NCBI RefSeq assembly: GCF_026420845.1
Contig: NZ_JAOWCB010000038.1
Location: 1-44,544, forward strand
Direction of reading: 5' to 3'
Length of the DNA stretch: 44,544 nt
Source: Streptomyces sp. PR69
GTDB lineage: Bacteria; Actinomycetota; Actinomycetes; Streptomycetales; Streptomycetaceae
This document shows, in pieces, positions 5,909-13,125 of the stretch. The translations under genes were made by a program, and so were the position numbers. Numbering within the stretch: position 1 is the first letter of the stretch; each line of letters opens with the position of its first letter. The notes beneath the pieces were generated by a model. That model saw only the letters and a program-made list of their open reading frames with translations, had not been told where the DNA came from and made no database searches.

Positions 5909-7204
5909 ATGAGCGCCGACAGCACCGAGGCCGCGCCGCCGAGCCGATGGCATGTGGCGTTCCAGGGGCTGCAGAAGATGGGGCGCAGCCTGCAGCTTCC
6001 GATCGCCGTGCTGCCCGCCGCCGGCATCCTCAACCGGCTGGGGCAGCCCGATGTGTTCGGCGCGGACGGGCTGGGCTGGGACGATGTCGCCAAGGTGATG
6101 GCGGGCGCGGGGGGCGCGCTGCTCGATCCGGGGATCGGTCTGCCGCTGCTGTTCTGTGTGGGCGTGGCCATCGGCATGGCGAAGAAGGCGGACGGCTCGA
6201 CGGCGCTGGCGGCGGTGGCGGGCTTTCTCGTCTACTACAACGTCCTGCAGCAGTTTCCCAAGGACTGCCCGGAGGGCTCCCGGGCGGTGGCGACCGGCTG
6301 CCAGGCGGGCGACGGGACGGTGGCGGCGTTCACGTTCCAGAATCCCGGGGTCTTCGGCGGGATCATCATGGGTCTGCTGGCCGCGTACTTCTGGCAGCGC
6401 TTCCACCGCACCAGGCTGGTGGACTGGCTGGGCTTCTTCAACGGCCGCCGGCTGGTGCCGATCATCATGTCGTTCGTGGGGATTCTCTTCGCCGCGCTGT
6501 GTCTGTGGATCTGGCCGCCGATCGGCGACGGCCTGGAGAGTTTCAGCGACTGGCTGGTGGACCTCGACGCCTGGGGCGCGGGCATCTTCGGCGTCGCGAA
6601 CCGCGCGCTGCTGGTGATCGGACTGCATCAGTTCCTGAATGTGCCGGTGTGGTTCCAGTTCGGCAGCTACACCAAACCGGACGGCACGGTGGTGCACGGT
6701 GACATCACACGCTTCCTGGCCGGGGACCCGACGGCGGGGCAGTTCACCACGGGCTTCTTCCCGATCATGATGTTCGCGCTGCCGGCCGCGGCGCTGGCGA
6801 TCACGCACTGCGCCCGTCCCGAGCACCGCAAGGAGACGGGCGGACTGATGATGTCCGTGGCGCTGACGTCGTTCGTCACGGGCATCACCGAGCCGATCGA
6901 GTACTCGTTCCTCTTCATCGCGCCCGCGCTGTATGCGGTGCATGCGCTGCTGACGGGGGTGTCGATGGCGGTGTCGTGGGGGCTGGGGGTGAAGGACGGC
7001 TTCAGCTTCTCGGCGGGCCTGATCGACTACGTGATCAACTGGAGTCTGGCAACGAAACCGTGGTTGATCATTCCCATCGGGCTGTGTTTCGCCGTCGTCT
7101 ATTACGTGATCTTCCGCTTCGCGATCACCAAGTTCGACATCCCCACGCCGGGCCGTGAGCCAAAGGAGCTGGCGGACCGGCTGGAGCGGGAGAACATCAC
7201 GTAA
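5909..7204 (+). CDS. nagE1: PTS EIIC permease for N-acetylglucosamine, copy 1
   Basis: The 431-residue membrane protein is the sugar-translocating EIIC domain of the glucose superfamily, without fused EIIA or EIIB. The start MGRSLQLPIAVLPAAGIL is the usual first-helix motif, GRRLVPI is mid-protein, and the substrate-site block is GITEPIEYSFLFIAP near residues 329-343. About ten membrane segments are visible. A Cys-containing loop after the early helices (KDCPEGS...TGCQAGDG) is absent from copy 2. The ATG at 5909 follows GGGAGGA. A DasR box lies 57 bases upstream. It works with NagF; copy-specific sugar preference cannot be read from sequence. Confidence 0.93.
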   Translation: MSADSTEAAPPSRWHVAFQGLQKMGRSLQLPIAVLPAAGILNRLGQPDVFGADGLGWDDVAKVMAGAGGALLDPGIGLPLLFCVGVAIGMAKKADGSTALAAVAGFLVYYNVLQQFPKDCPEGSRAVATGCQAGDGTVAAFTFQNPGVFGGIIMGLLAAYFWQRFHRTRLVDWLGFFNGRRLVPIIMSFVGILFAALCLWIWPPIGDGLESFSDWLVDLDAWGAGIFGVANRALLVIGLHQFLNVPVWFQFGSYTKPDGTVVHGDITRFLAGDPTAGQFTTGFFPIMMFALPAAALAITHCARPEHRKETGGLMMSVALTSFVTGITEPIEYSFLFIAPALYAVHALLTGVSMAVSWGLGVKDGFSFSAGLIDYVINWSLATKPWLIIPIGLCFAVVYYVIFRFAITKFDIPTPGREPKELADRLERENIT

Positions 7205-7308
7205 GAAGGGGCTACATGCCGGGGTGTGCGGCCATATGTCGTTCATTTGCCGTTATGGCCTGGGCCACAGAATTCGCAGGTTCCTTATCTAACCCTCACC
7301 GTGCTACA

Positions 7309-7340
7309 ACTGGTCTACACCTCTAATGGTGTAGACCACG
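7309..7340. promoter_or_regulatory. two adjacent DasR operators upstream of nagE2
   Basis: ACTGGTCTACACCTCT (7309-7324) abuts AATGGTGTAGACCACG (7325-7340). Each has one strong and one weak half, and together they make an 11-bp inverted repeat (TGGTCTACACC / GGTGTAGACCA) around TCTAAT. They end about 94 bases before the nagE2 ATG. Confidence 0.85.
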
Positions 7341-7434
7341 CGGCCGTGCGCATGTCCTGCCGCGTTCCCCTTGAGACGCCGCCGTCCCCCCGTGAACTGT
7401 CCCCTGGCGGCGCCTTGTCCCCTGGAGGAAGTTG

Positions 7435-8700
7435 ATGAGTACGGCGAGCGCCGCCCCCGCGGCGGACAAGAAGAAGGGCGCCGGCGCGATGGCTGTCATG
7501 CAGCGCATCGGCCGCAGCCTGATGCTCCCGGTCGCGGTGCTGCCCGCTGCCGCGCTGCTGGTCCGTTTCGGCCAGGCCGACATGCTGGCCCGTGAGTCCT
7601 TCCCGGACTTCATCACCAAGATCGCCGGCTATATGGCGGCGGGCGGCGGGGCGCTGCTCGACAACATGGCGCTGCTGTTCTGCGTCGGCATCGCGATCGG
7701 CTTCGCCAAGAAGTCCGACGGCTCCACGGCCCTTGCGGCCGTGACCGGCTATCTGGTCTTCCAGAAGGTGCTCGCCACCTTCACCGACAGCAATCTGCCG
7801 CAGGTGGCGAAGGTCGTCGACGACAAGATCGTCCATGTGGACGCGCCGGTCAACGCCGGGGTGCTGGGCGGTGTCGTCATGGGCATCGTGGTCGCCCTGC
7901 TGTACCAGCGCTTCTACCGCACCAAGCTGCCCGACTGGGCGGGCTTCTTCGGCGGCCGCCGCCTCGTCCCGATTCTCTCCGCCTTCGCCGGACTGCTGGT
8001 CGGCATTGTCTTCGGTCTCATCTGGCCGGTCCTCGGCACGGGTCTGCACCACTTCGGCGAGTGGCTCGTCGGCTCCGGCGCGGCCGGTGCGGGCATCTTC
8101 GGCGTCGCCAACCGTGCGCTGATCCCGGTGGGCATGCACCACCTGCTGAACTCCTTCCCGTGGTTCCAGGCCGGTGAGTTCGACGGCAAGCACGGCGACA
8201 TCGCCCGCTTCCTCGCCGGGGACCCGGCGGCCGGGCAGTTTATGACCGGCTTCTTCCCGATCATGATGTTCGCCCTCCCGGCGGCCTGCCTCGCCATCGT
8301 CCACTGCGCCCGTCCCGAGCGCCGCAAGGTCGTCGGCGGCATGATGTTCTCCCTGGCGCTGACCTCGTTCGTCACCGGTGTGACCGAGCCGATCGAGTTC
8401 ACGTTCATGTTCATCGCGCCGGTGCTGTACGCCGTCCACGCGGTGCTCACCGGTGTCTCGATGGCGCTGACCTGGGCGCTCGGCATGAAGGACGGCTTCG
8501 GCTTCTCCGCCGGCGCCATCGACTTCCTGCTGAACCTGGGCATCGCGTCCAACCCCTGGGGCCTGGTCCTGGTCGGGCTGTGCTTCGCGGCCCTCTACTA
8601 CGCGATCTTCCGCTTCGCGATCATCAAGTTCAACCTCCCGACGCCGGGCCGTGAGTCCGACGAGGAGCTGGCCGAGCTGCAGAAGGCGGAGGCCAAGTAG
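7435..8700 (+). CDS. nagE2: PTS EIIC permease for N-acetylglucosamine, copy 2
   Basis: The 421-residue product is a second free EIIC domain, clearly homologous to nagE1 throughout (MQRIGRSLMLPVAVLPAA at the start, GRRLVPI, HHLLNSFPWFQ, GVTEPIEFTFMFIAP near residue 315). It moves GlcNAc across the membrane using phosphate relayed through NagF. It lacks the Cys-containing loop of nagE1. The ATG at 7435 has GGAGGA seven bases upstream. Two DasR boxes precede it against one for nagE1, suggesting tighter GlcNAc control. A strong terminator follows. In S. coelicolor the equivalent gene is the main GlcNAc transporter; this assignment is by similarity and position. Confidence 0.94.
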   Translation: MSTASAAPAADKKKGAGAMAVMQRIGRSLMLPVAVLPAAALLVRFGQADMLARESFPDFITKIAGYMAAGGGALLDNMALLFCVGIAIGFAKKSDGSTALAAVTGYLVFQKVLATFTDSNLPQVAKVVDDKIVHVDAPVNAGVLGGVVMGIVVALLYQRFYRTKLPDWAGFFGGRRLVPILSAFAGLLVGIVFGLIWPVLGTGLHHFGEWLVGSGAAGAGIFGVANRALIPVGMHHLLNSFPWFQAGEFDGKHGDIARFLAGDPAAGQFMTGFFPIMMFALPAACLAIVHCARPERRKVVGGMMFSLALTSFVTGVTEPIEFTFMFIAPVLYAVHAVLTGVSMALTWALGMKDGFGFSAGAIDFLLNLGIASNPWGLVLVGLCFAALYYAIFRFAIIKFNLPTPGRESDEELAELQKAEAK

Positions 8701-8721
8701 GCCGCCGGACCGCGCAGAGCA

Positions 8722-8759
8722 GCGGCCCCCGTGTCTGGTACGGAAGACACGGGGGCCGC
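8722..8759. terminator. terminator between nagE2 and the metallo-hydrolase gene
   Basis: A perfect 15-bp inverted repeat, GCGGCCCCCGTGTCT with an 8-nt loop, stands between convergent genes and probably stops both. The next 85 bases are GC-rich GGGGCTCC-type repeats without a gene. Confidence 0.85.
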
Positions 8760-8847
8760 GGTGCGTTTCACAGGTCCCTCAGGGGCCGCGGGTTCCGCGG
8801 GTCCCACAGGGTTCCGCGGGCTCCGGGGGCTCCGGGGCTCCGGGGGC

Positions 8848-9600
8848 TCAGACCTCGTAGACGCGGCCCGGGGCCGCGAGCTCGCACGGGCCGTCGTAGA
8901 CCGCGCGCGCGTCCGCCAGGTTCCGCTCGGCGTCCGTCCACGGCGGGATGTGGGTCAGCACCAGCCGGCCGACGTTCGCGCGGCGCGCGTGCGCGCCCGC
9001 CTCGCGGCCGTTGAGGTGGAGGTCGGGGACGTCTTCCTTGCCGTGGGTGAAGGACGCCTCGCACAGGAAGAGGTCCACGCCGTCGGCGAGCTCGTGCAGC
9101 CCCTCGCAGACGCCCGAGTCGCCGGAGTAGGCGAAGCTGCGGCCACCGTGCTCCAGACGGATGCCGTACGCCTCCACCGGATGCGAGACGCGCTCCGTGC
9201 GGACCGAGAACGGGCCGATGTCAAAGCTGCCGGACTTCAGCGTGTGGAAGTCGAAGACCTCGCTCATCGAGGTGGCGGAGGGCGTGTCGGCGTACGCGGC
9301 GGTCAGGCGCTGTTCGGTGCCCTCGGGACCGTAGACGGGGAGGGCGGGGCAGCGGCCGCCGTCGTGGCGGTAGTAGCGGGCGACGAAGTACCCGCACATG
9401 TCGATGCAGTGGTCCGCGTGGAGATGGCTGAGGAAGATGGCGTCGAGGTCGTAGAGACCGCAGTGGCGCTGCAGCTCGCCCAGGGCGCCGTTGCCCATGT
9501 CGAGAAGCAGCCGGAAGCCGTCGGCCTCGACGAGGTAGCTCGAACAGGCCGATTCCGCGGACGGGAACGACCCCGAGCAGCCGACGACGGTGACCTTCAT
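8848..9600 (-). CDS. metallo-beta-lactamase-fold hydrolase (RNase Z-like)
   Basis: The 250-residue protein has the metal-binding motif SHLHADHC (H59, H61, D63, H64), a GCSGSFPS start typical of the RNase Z/ElaC and phosphodiesterase branch, YSGDSGVCEGL supplying the bridging Asp, and a late LTHIPPW histidine. It should bind two zinc ions and hydrolyse a phosphodiester, but it lacks the long substrate arm expected of a true tRNA 3'-processing RNase Z, so the substrate is open. The ATG at 9600 follows GGAGG. It is convergent with nagE2 and divergent from the PemK-like gene. Confidence 0.88.
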   Translation of the reverse strand: MKVTVVGCSGSFPSAESACSSYLVEADGFRLLLDMGNGALGELQRHCGLYDLDAIFLSHLHADHCIDMCGYFVARYYRHDGGRCPALPVYGPEGTEQRLTAAYADTPSATSMSEVFDFHTLKSGSFDIGPFSVRTERVSHPVEAYGIRLEHGGRSFAYSGDSGVCEGLHELADGVDLFLCEASFTHGKEDVPDLHLNGREAGAHARRANVGRLVLTHIPPWTDAERNLADARAVYDGPCELAAPGRVYEV

Positions 9601-9832
9601 TGAGCTGGAACCTCCGTTGACGGGGAGGGCTGGGGGCGGGTCGTGCGGTCTGTCGAGCGTAAGGCGCGAAGCGGGCGGTCGCTCCTCCGCGAGGTGCCGT
9701 TGTGGGGGAACTCACCTGCTGCGTCACCCGTCAGGGGCATGTGCTCACGTGCTCATACGCGCGGTACACGGGTGTTCGGCATCCGGCGGCCGATGGTCGG
9801 CCGGCGGTCGGCCGCCGCGGGGTGCCGCGGGG

Positions 9833-9838
9833 TACGGT
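9833..9838 (+). promoter_or_regulatory. -10 element of a probable leaderless promoter (PemK-like gene)
   Basis: TACGGT ends six bases before the ATG at 9845, and no ribosome site is present, which places transcription start at or next to the start codon. No convincing -35 box is visible. Confidence 0.5.
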
Positions 9839-9844
9839 CTGCCC

Positions 9845-10321
9845 ATGGACACGTCCTGGTGGCTCGCGGTGCTCGCTGTGGTGGTGATCGCGCTGATCGC
9901 CGCGGTCTCGGACGGGCTGGGCCGAAGCGGAAGGCGGCCGGGCGGGCGGCCGGGCCTGGTGCGGCCCGGCGGGCGCACCAGGCCGCCGGGGCGGCCGGCC
10001 CGGCCCGCGCGGCGTCCCCGGCCCGGAGAGATCTGGTGGGCTGAGGTGCCGTACGAGGACGGGCCCGGGGTCAAGGACCGGCCGTGTCTGGTGCTGTCGG
10101 CGCGCGGCCGCACGGTCCAGGTCGCAAAGATCACCAGCCGGTACCGGGACGAGCGGCCCGGAGTGATCCCGCTCCCGCCCGGCACGGTGGGGGACGCCCG
10201 GGGACGGCCCAGCTTCCTGGAGACGGACGAGCTCCGGGAGGTGGAGCTGTGGGCCTTCCGCCGCCGGGTCGGGGTGGTCGACCCGGCGGTCTGGGACCAC
10301 GTCCGTCATCTGGCGACGTAG
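9845..10321 (+). CDS. membrane-anchored PemK/MazF-like protein
   Basis: The 158-residue product has one N-terminal membrane helix (about residues 5-22), an Arg/Gly/Pro-rich linker (25-60) and a PemK/MazF domain: PGEIWWAEVPY, KDRPCLVLSA (77-86), then VAKITSRY and a late TDELREVEL. Soluble MazF toxins cleave mRNA and are paired with an antitoxin. Here no antitoxin gene lies on either side and the protein is tethered to the membrane, which suggests a role other than a classical toxin. No Shine-Dalgarno is seen; the ATG is at the predicted transcription start. Downstream lies a 570-base gene-free stretch. Confidence 0.82.
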   Translation: MDTSWWLAVLAVVVIALIAAVSDGLGRSGRRPGGRPGLVRPGGRTRPPGRPARPARRPRPGEIWWAEVPYEDGPGVKDRPCLVLSARGRTVQVAKITSRYRDERPGVIPLPPGTVGDARGRPSFLETDELREVELWAFRRRVGVVDPAVWDHVRHLAT

Positions 10322-10893
10322 ACCGACAGGGGCGGGCGGGCGGCGCAGGTCCCGCCGGGCCGACCGGCCCTGACCGACGGCGCAGCGCGCGTACCCCACC
10401 GCACGCCGAGCCGCGACGACCCGCCGGGTCAGGGACACGCCCGGCGGCAAGGCCGCCCGCGCGACTTGGCCGCGGACAGACCGATCTGAGGCCGGAAAGT
10501 CCGCAGGGCTCCCTGGGGCCGCGCATACCGCCGGGCGACCGGCGCGGGCAAGTCCCTCCGAAGCCCGCAAGCTCCGCCAGCCTGGGGCGGCGGACCACAC
10601 CAGAGGCTCAGGCCCTGTGGGTAGGAGCGTCCGGGCATACAGCCGTACGACGGTCCCACGGACCGCCGCATACATGCCCTGTCGCACGGCGAGCCGCGAG
10701 ACCCGCCGGTCGGAGACGGGCGGCGGCAGGGCTGTTCGGGCGCCGGTGGCGGACAGGTCCGCCTCAGGTCCCCAAGATCCGTCGGCCTGACGTGGCGGGC
10801 CGCGCCCGGCTCAGGCCGTATGACCGGCGCGTCCGGGCGCATGGGCGTACGACGACCCGCGCGGGCCGCAAGGCCCGAGCGGTTCCGCAGGCG
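10322..10893. repeat. gene-free GC-rich stretch with a decayed duplication
   Basis: I find no convincing gene in these 572 bases. A block at 10401-10453 (GCACGCCGAGCCGCGACGAC onward) recurs with gaps at 10684-10732 (GCACGGCGAGCCGCGAGACC onward). Weaker similarity continues downstream of both (GGACAGACC / GGACAGGTCC, then GGCCGCGC), giving a period near 283 bases. The long frames here give Arg/Pro/Gly-rich translations typical of noise. Confidence 0.5.
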
Positions 10894-11847
10894 TTACGCC
10901 CAGAGCTGGCCCTGGAGCGTCTCGATCGCCGCCTCCGTCGTCGGCGCGGTGTAGACGCCCGTCGACAGATACTTCCACCCGCCGTCGGCGACCACGAAGA
11001 CGATGTCCGCGGACTGCCCCGCCTTGACCGCCTTCCTGCCGACGCCGATCGCCGCGTGCAGTGCCGCGCCCGTGGAGACGCCCGCGAAGATGCCCTCCTG
11101 CTGGAGCAGCTCACGGGTGCGGGTGACCGCGTCGGCGGAGCCCACGGAGAAGCGGGTGGTGAGCACAGAGGCGTCGTACAGCTCGGGCACGAAGCCCTCG
11201 TCCAGGTTGCGCAGCCCGTAGACCAGGTCGTCGTAGCGCGGCTCGGCGGCGACGATCTGGATGCCGGGGACGTGCTCGCGCAGATAGCGGCCGACGCCCA
11301 TCAGCGTGCCGGTGGTGCCGAGGCCGGCGACGAAATGGGTGACGGACGGCAGGTCGGCGAGGATCTCCGGCCCGGTGGTGGCGTAGTGGGCGCCCGCGTT
11401 GTCCGGGTTGCCGTACTGGTAGAGCATCACCCACTCGGGATGCTCGGCGGCCAGCTCCTTGGCGACGCGGACGGCCGTGTTGGAGCCGCCTGCCGCCGGG
11501 CTGGAGATGATCTCCGCGCCCCACATGGCGAGCAGCTGGCGGCGCTCCTCGCTGGTGTTCTCCGGCATGACGCACACGATGCGGTAGCCCTTGAGCTTGG
11601 CCGCCATGGCGAGGGAGATGCCGGTGTTGCCGGAGGTCGGCTCCAGGATGGTGCAGCCGGGGGTGAGCCGGCCGGCCTTCTCGGCCTGTTCGATCATATG
11701 GAGCGCGGGGCGGTCCTTGACCGAGCCGGTCGGGTTGCGGTCCTCAAGCTTCGCCCAGATCCGCACGTCGTCGGACGGGGACAGCCGCGGCAGCCGGACG
11801 AGCGGGGTGTTGCCGACCGCGGCGAGGGGACTGTCGTACCGGGCCAT
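10894..11847 (-). CDS. cysM: O-phosphoserine/CysO-dependent cysteine synthase CysM
   Basis: The 317-residue PLP enzyme has the PLP lysine at K44 in GSVKDRP, the phosphate loop TSGNTG at 71-76, and GLGTTGTLMGVG. The region AEPRYDDLVYGLRNLDEGFVPELYD is very like M. tuberculosis CysM, which joins O-phosphoserine to the thiocarboxylated carrier CysO. It is shorter than acetylserine-type CysK at the start. The ATG shares a base with the cysO stop, so the two are translationally coupled. With mec and cysO the whole sulfide-independent cysteine route is present. It is the last gene of the unit. Confidence 0.94.
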   Translation of the reverse strand: MARYDSPLAAVGNTPLVRLPRLSPSDDVRIWAKLEDRNPTGSVKDRPALHMIEQAEKAGRLTPGCTILEPTSGNTGISLAMAAKLKGYRIVCVMPENTSEERRQLLAMWGAEIISSPAAGGSNTAVRVAKELAAEHPEWVMLYQYGNPDNAGAHYATTGPEILADLPSVTHFVAGLGTTGTLMGVGRYLREHVPGIQIVAAEPRYDDLVYGLRNLDEGFVPELYDASVLTTRFSVGSADAVTRTRELLQQEGIFAGVSTGAALHAAIGVGRKAVKAGQSADIVFVVADGGWKYLSTGVYTAPTTEAAIETLQGQLWA

Positions 11848-12134
11848 CAGAGCGATCCGCCGGCGACGGCGGGCAGGATCGTCACACTGTCGCCGTCGCT
11901 GAGCTTGGTGGAGATGCCTTCGAGGAAGCGGACGTCCTCGTCGTTGAGGTAGACGTTGACGAAGCGGCGCAGCTGGTCGCCGTTGTCCTTGTCGACCAGG
12001 CGCTCCAGGATTCCGGCGTGGCGGGTCTCGAGGTCTGCGAACAGCTCGGCGATGGTCTCTCCGCTGCCTTCGACGGCCTTGGCGCCGTCGGTGTAGGTGC
12101 GGAGGATGGTCGGGATGCGGACCTCGATGGCCAT
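11847..12134 (-). CDS. cysO: sulfur-carrier protein CysO (ThiS/MoaD fold), capped tail
   Basis: The 95-residue ubiquitin-like carrier matches mycobacterial CysO: IPTILR at the start, RRFVNVYLNDEDVRF in the middle, GDSVTILPAVAGG near the end. The C-terminal di-glycine (92-93) is the thiocarboxylate and cysteine attachment site. Unlike mycobacterial CysO as I recall it, this protein does not end at GG but carries Ser-Leu after it, so two residues must be removed before adenylation. The JAMM protease Mec, 395 bases upstream, is the obvious candidate. The ATG at 12134 follows AGGAG. Activation needs an E1-like MoeZ enzyme, not in this window. Confidence 0.93.
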   Translation of the reverse strand: MAIEVRIPTILRTYTDGAKAVEGSGETIAELFADLETRHAGILERLVDKDNGDQLRRFVNVYLNDEDVRFLEGISTKLSDGDSVTILPAVAGGSL

Positions 12135-12288
12135 GGGTGGGCTCCTGTCGGGAGAAGTCGGGAGAGGTCGGGGGCGGTCTTCGGCAGCGCCCCGGGCGGG
12201 TGTGCGTCCGGGCGCGCGGCCGGGCCCGCGGCGGGGCGGGCAGACGTGCGGGCGTGCGTACGGTGCGGGCGGATCGTCGGTGCGCGGT

Positions 12289-12420
12289 TCAGAGCGCCGC
12301 GCGGGGCGTGCCCGTGCGGTTCGTACACATCGCGCTGGCGAGGCGGCACAGGTCGACGTGCAGCCGCGCCACGAGCAGCAGCCTGCTGGGCGTCTTGTCG
12401 CTCACGTCGCTCACAACCAT
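12289..12420 (-). CDS. actinobacterial leader peptide upstream of cysO
   Basis: A 43-codon frame starts at the ATG at 12420 and ends at TGA 12289-12291. Its core RLHVDLCRLASAMC matches the actinobacterial leader-peptide pattern R-x-HVDL-x-R-x-AS-x-C, whose members sit before sulfur and cysteine genes. Cysteines occur at positions 25 and 32. A -10-like TACGAT ends six bases before the ATG and there is no ribosome site, so it is probably leaderless. It lies 154 bases ahead of cysO on the same strand. A role as a cysteine-sensing attenuator is an inference; no clear antiterminator hairpin was found. Confidence 0.75.
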   Translation of the reverse strand: MVVSDVSDKTPSRLLLVARLHVDLCRLASAMCTNRTGTPRAAL

Positions 12421-12426
12421 GCGCTC

Positions 12427-12473
12427 ATCGTATCGATTCCCGGTTCGGATTCTGGAATGTGATCTCAGATTCC
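12427..12473 (-). promoter_or_regulatory. promoter and inverted repeat for the leader peptide-cysO-cysM unit
   Basis: On the minus strand TACGAT (12427-12432) is a likely -10 element directly before the leader-peptide ATG. Upstream, 12454-12473 forms an imperfect inverted repeat, with half-site GGAATSTGAK matching at 8 of 10 positions. It overlaps the -35 region and could be a repressor site. Confidence 0.5.
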
Positions 12474-12528
12474 GGACGTCTGCCGTTCGCCAGGCGGACG
12501 CCCCGAACGCGCGCGGGCCGTGCGCGCC

Positions 12529-12951
12529 TCAGTACGCCTCGACGACCTTGACCTCTTCTTCCTCCACCGCGCCGGCCACGATACGGAAGGAGCGGAACTG
12601 GAAGGGGCCCGCTGCGTCGGTGTCGGCGGTGGAGACGAGGACGTAGTGGGCGCCGGGCTCGTTGGCGTAGCTGATGTCGGTGCGGGAGGGGTACGCCTCG
12701 GTCGCGGTGTGCGAGTGGTAGATGATCACCGGCTCCTCGTCGCGGTCGTCGAGCTCCCGGTAGAGCTTGAGCAGATCGCCGGAGTCGAACTCGTAGAAGG
12801 TGGGCGAGCGGGCGGCGTTGAGCATCGGGATGAAGCGCTCGGGGCGGTCCGTGCCCGCGGGCCCGGCGACCACGCCGCACGCCTCGTCGGGGTGGTCGGC
12901 GCGGGCGTGCGCGACGATCTGGTCGTAGAGGGCCTGGGTAAGGGTCAGCAT
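12529..12951 (-). CDS. mec: JAMM-family metalloprotease Mec
   Basis: The 140-residue protein is an MPN/JAMM (M67) zinc peptidase. Metal ligands and catalytic residues are in place: E23 in DEACGVV, H79 and H81 in YHSHT, S89 and D92 in SRTD. In mycobacteria Mec cleaves the CysO-cysteine adduct to release cysteine and regenerate the carrier. Here it may also trim the Ser-Leu cap of CysO (inference). It is upstream of cysO and cysM on the same strand, separated by a leader peptide and a probable internal promoter. The length is normal. Confidence 0.93.
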   Translation of the reverse strand: MLTLTQALYDQIVAHARADHPDEACGVVAGPAGTDRPERFIPMLNAARSPTFYEFDSGDLLKLYRELDDRDEEPVIIYHSHTATEAYPSRTDISYANEPGAHYVLVSTADTDAAGPFQFRSFRIVAGAVEEEEVKVVEAY

Positions 12952-12971
12952 GAGCGACAGGATAAGCAGAC

Positions 12972-13008
12972 GGTCGACCCCGTACCGAGGAGTGGTACGG
13001 GGCCGACC
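12972..13008 (-). terminator. terminator after the amino-acid permease
   Basis: An inverted repeat with 15-base arms (GGTCGACCCCGTACC / GGTACGGGGCCGACC, one mismatch, 7-nt loop) lies between the permease and mec. Bases 13040-13120 between it and the permease hold short AGGCTCAGGCCC-type repeats. Confidence 0.75.
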
Positions 13009-13125
13009 GGATAGCGGGACGGCAGTCGCCGGGCCAGGGACCTGAGGCCCGGGGGCTTGAGGCCCAGGGCCAGAGGCTCAGGCCCAGAGGCTCAGGGCCA
13101 GGGGCTCGGGCGAGGCTCGGGCGGG

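Noticed and set aside
5726..7246. Long frames opposite nagE1 and nagE2
   Set aside because: Their translations are Arg/His/Gln-rich shadows of the EIIC genes, with no family features.
8761..8847. Short GGGGCTCC repeats as a CRISPR or mobile element
   Set aside because: Units are short, degenerate and lack spacers; this is ordinary GC-rich intergenic repetition.
9731..10687. 318-codon minus-strand frame covering the PemK-like gene
   Set aside because: It is antisense to a recognisable PemK/MazF domain and gives a featureless Arg/Pro-rich translation.
13040..13120. AGGCTCAGGCCC repeats as an origin or iteron array
   Set aside because: No DnaA boxes, replication gene or AT-rich segment are present; they are simple low-complexity repeats after the permease.
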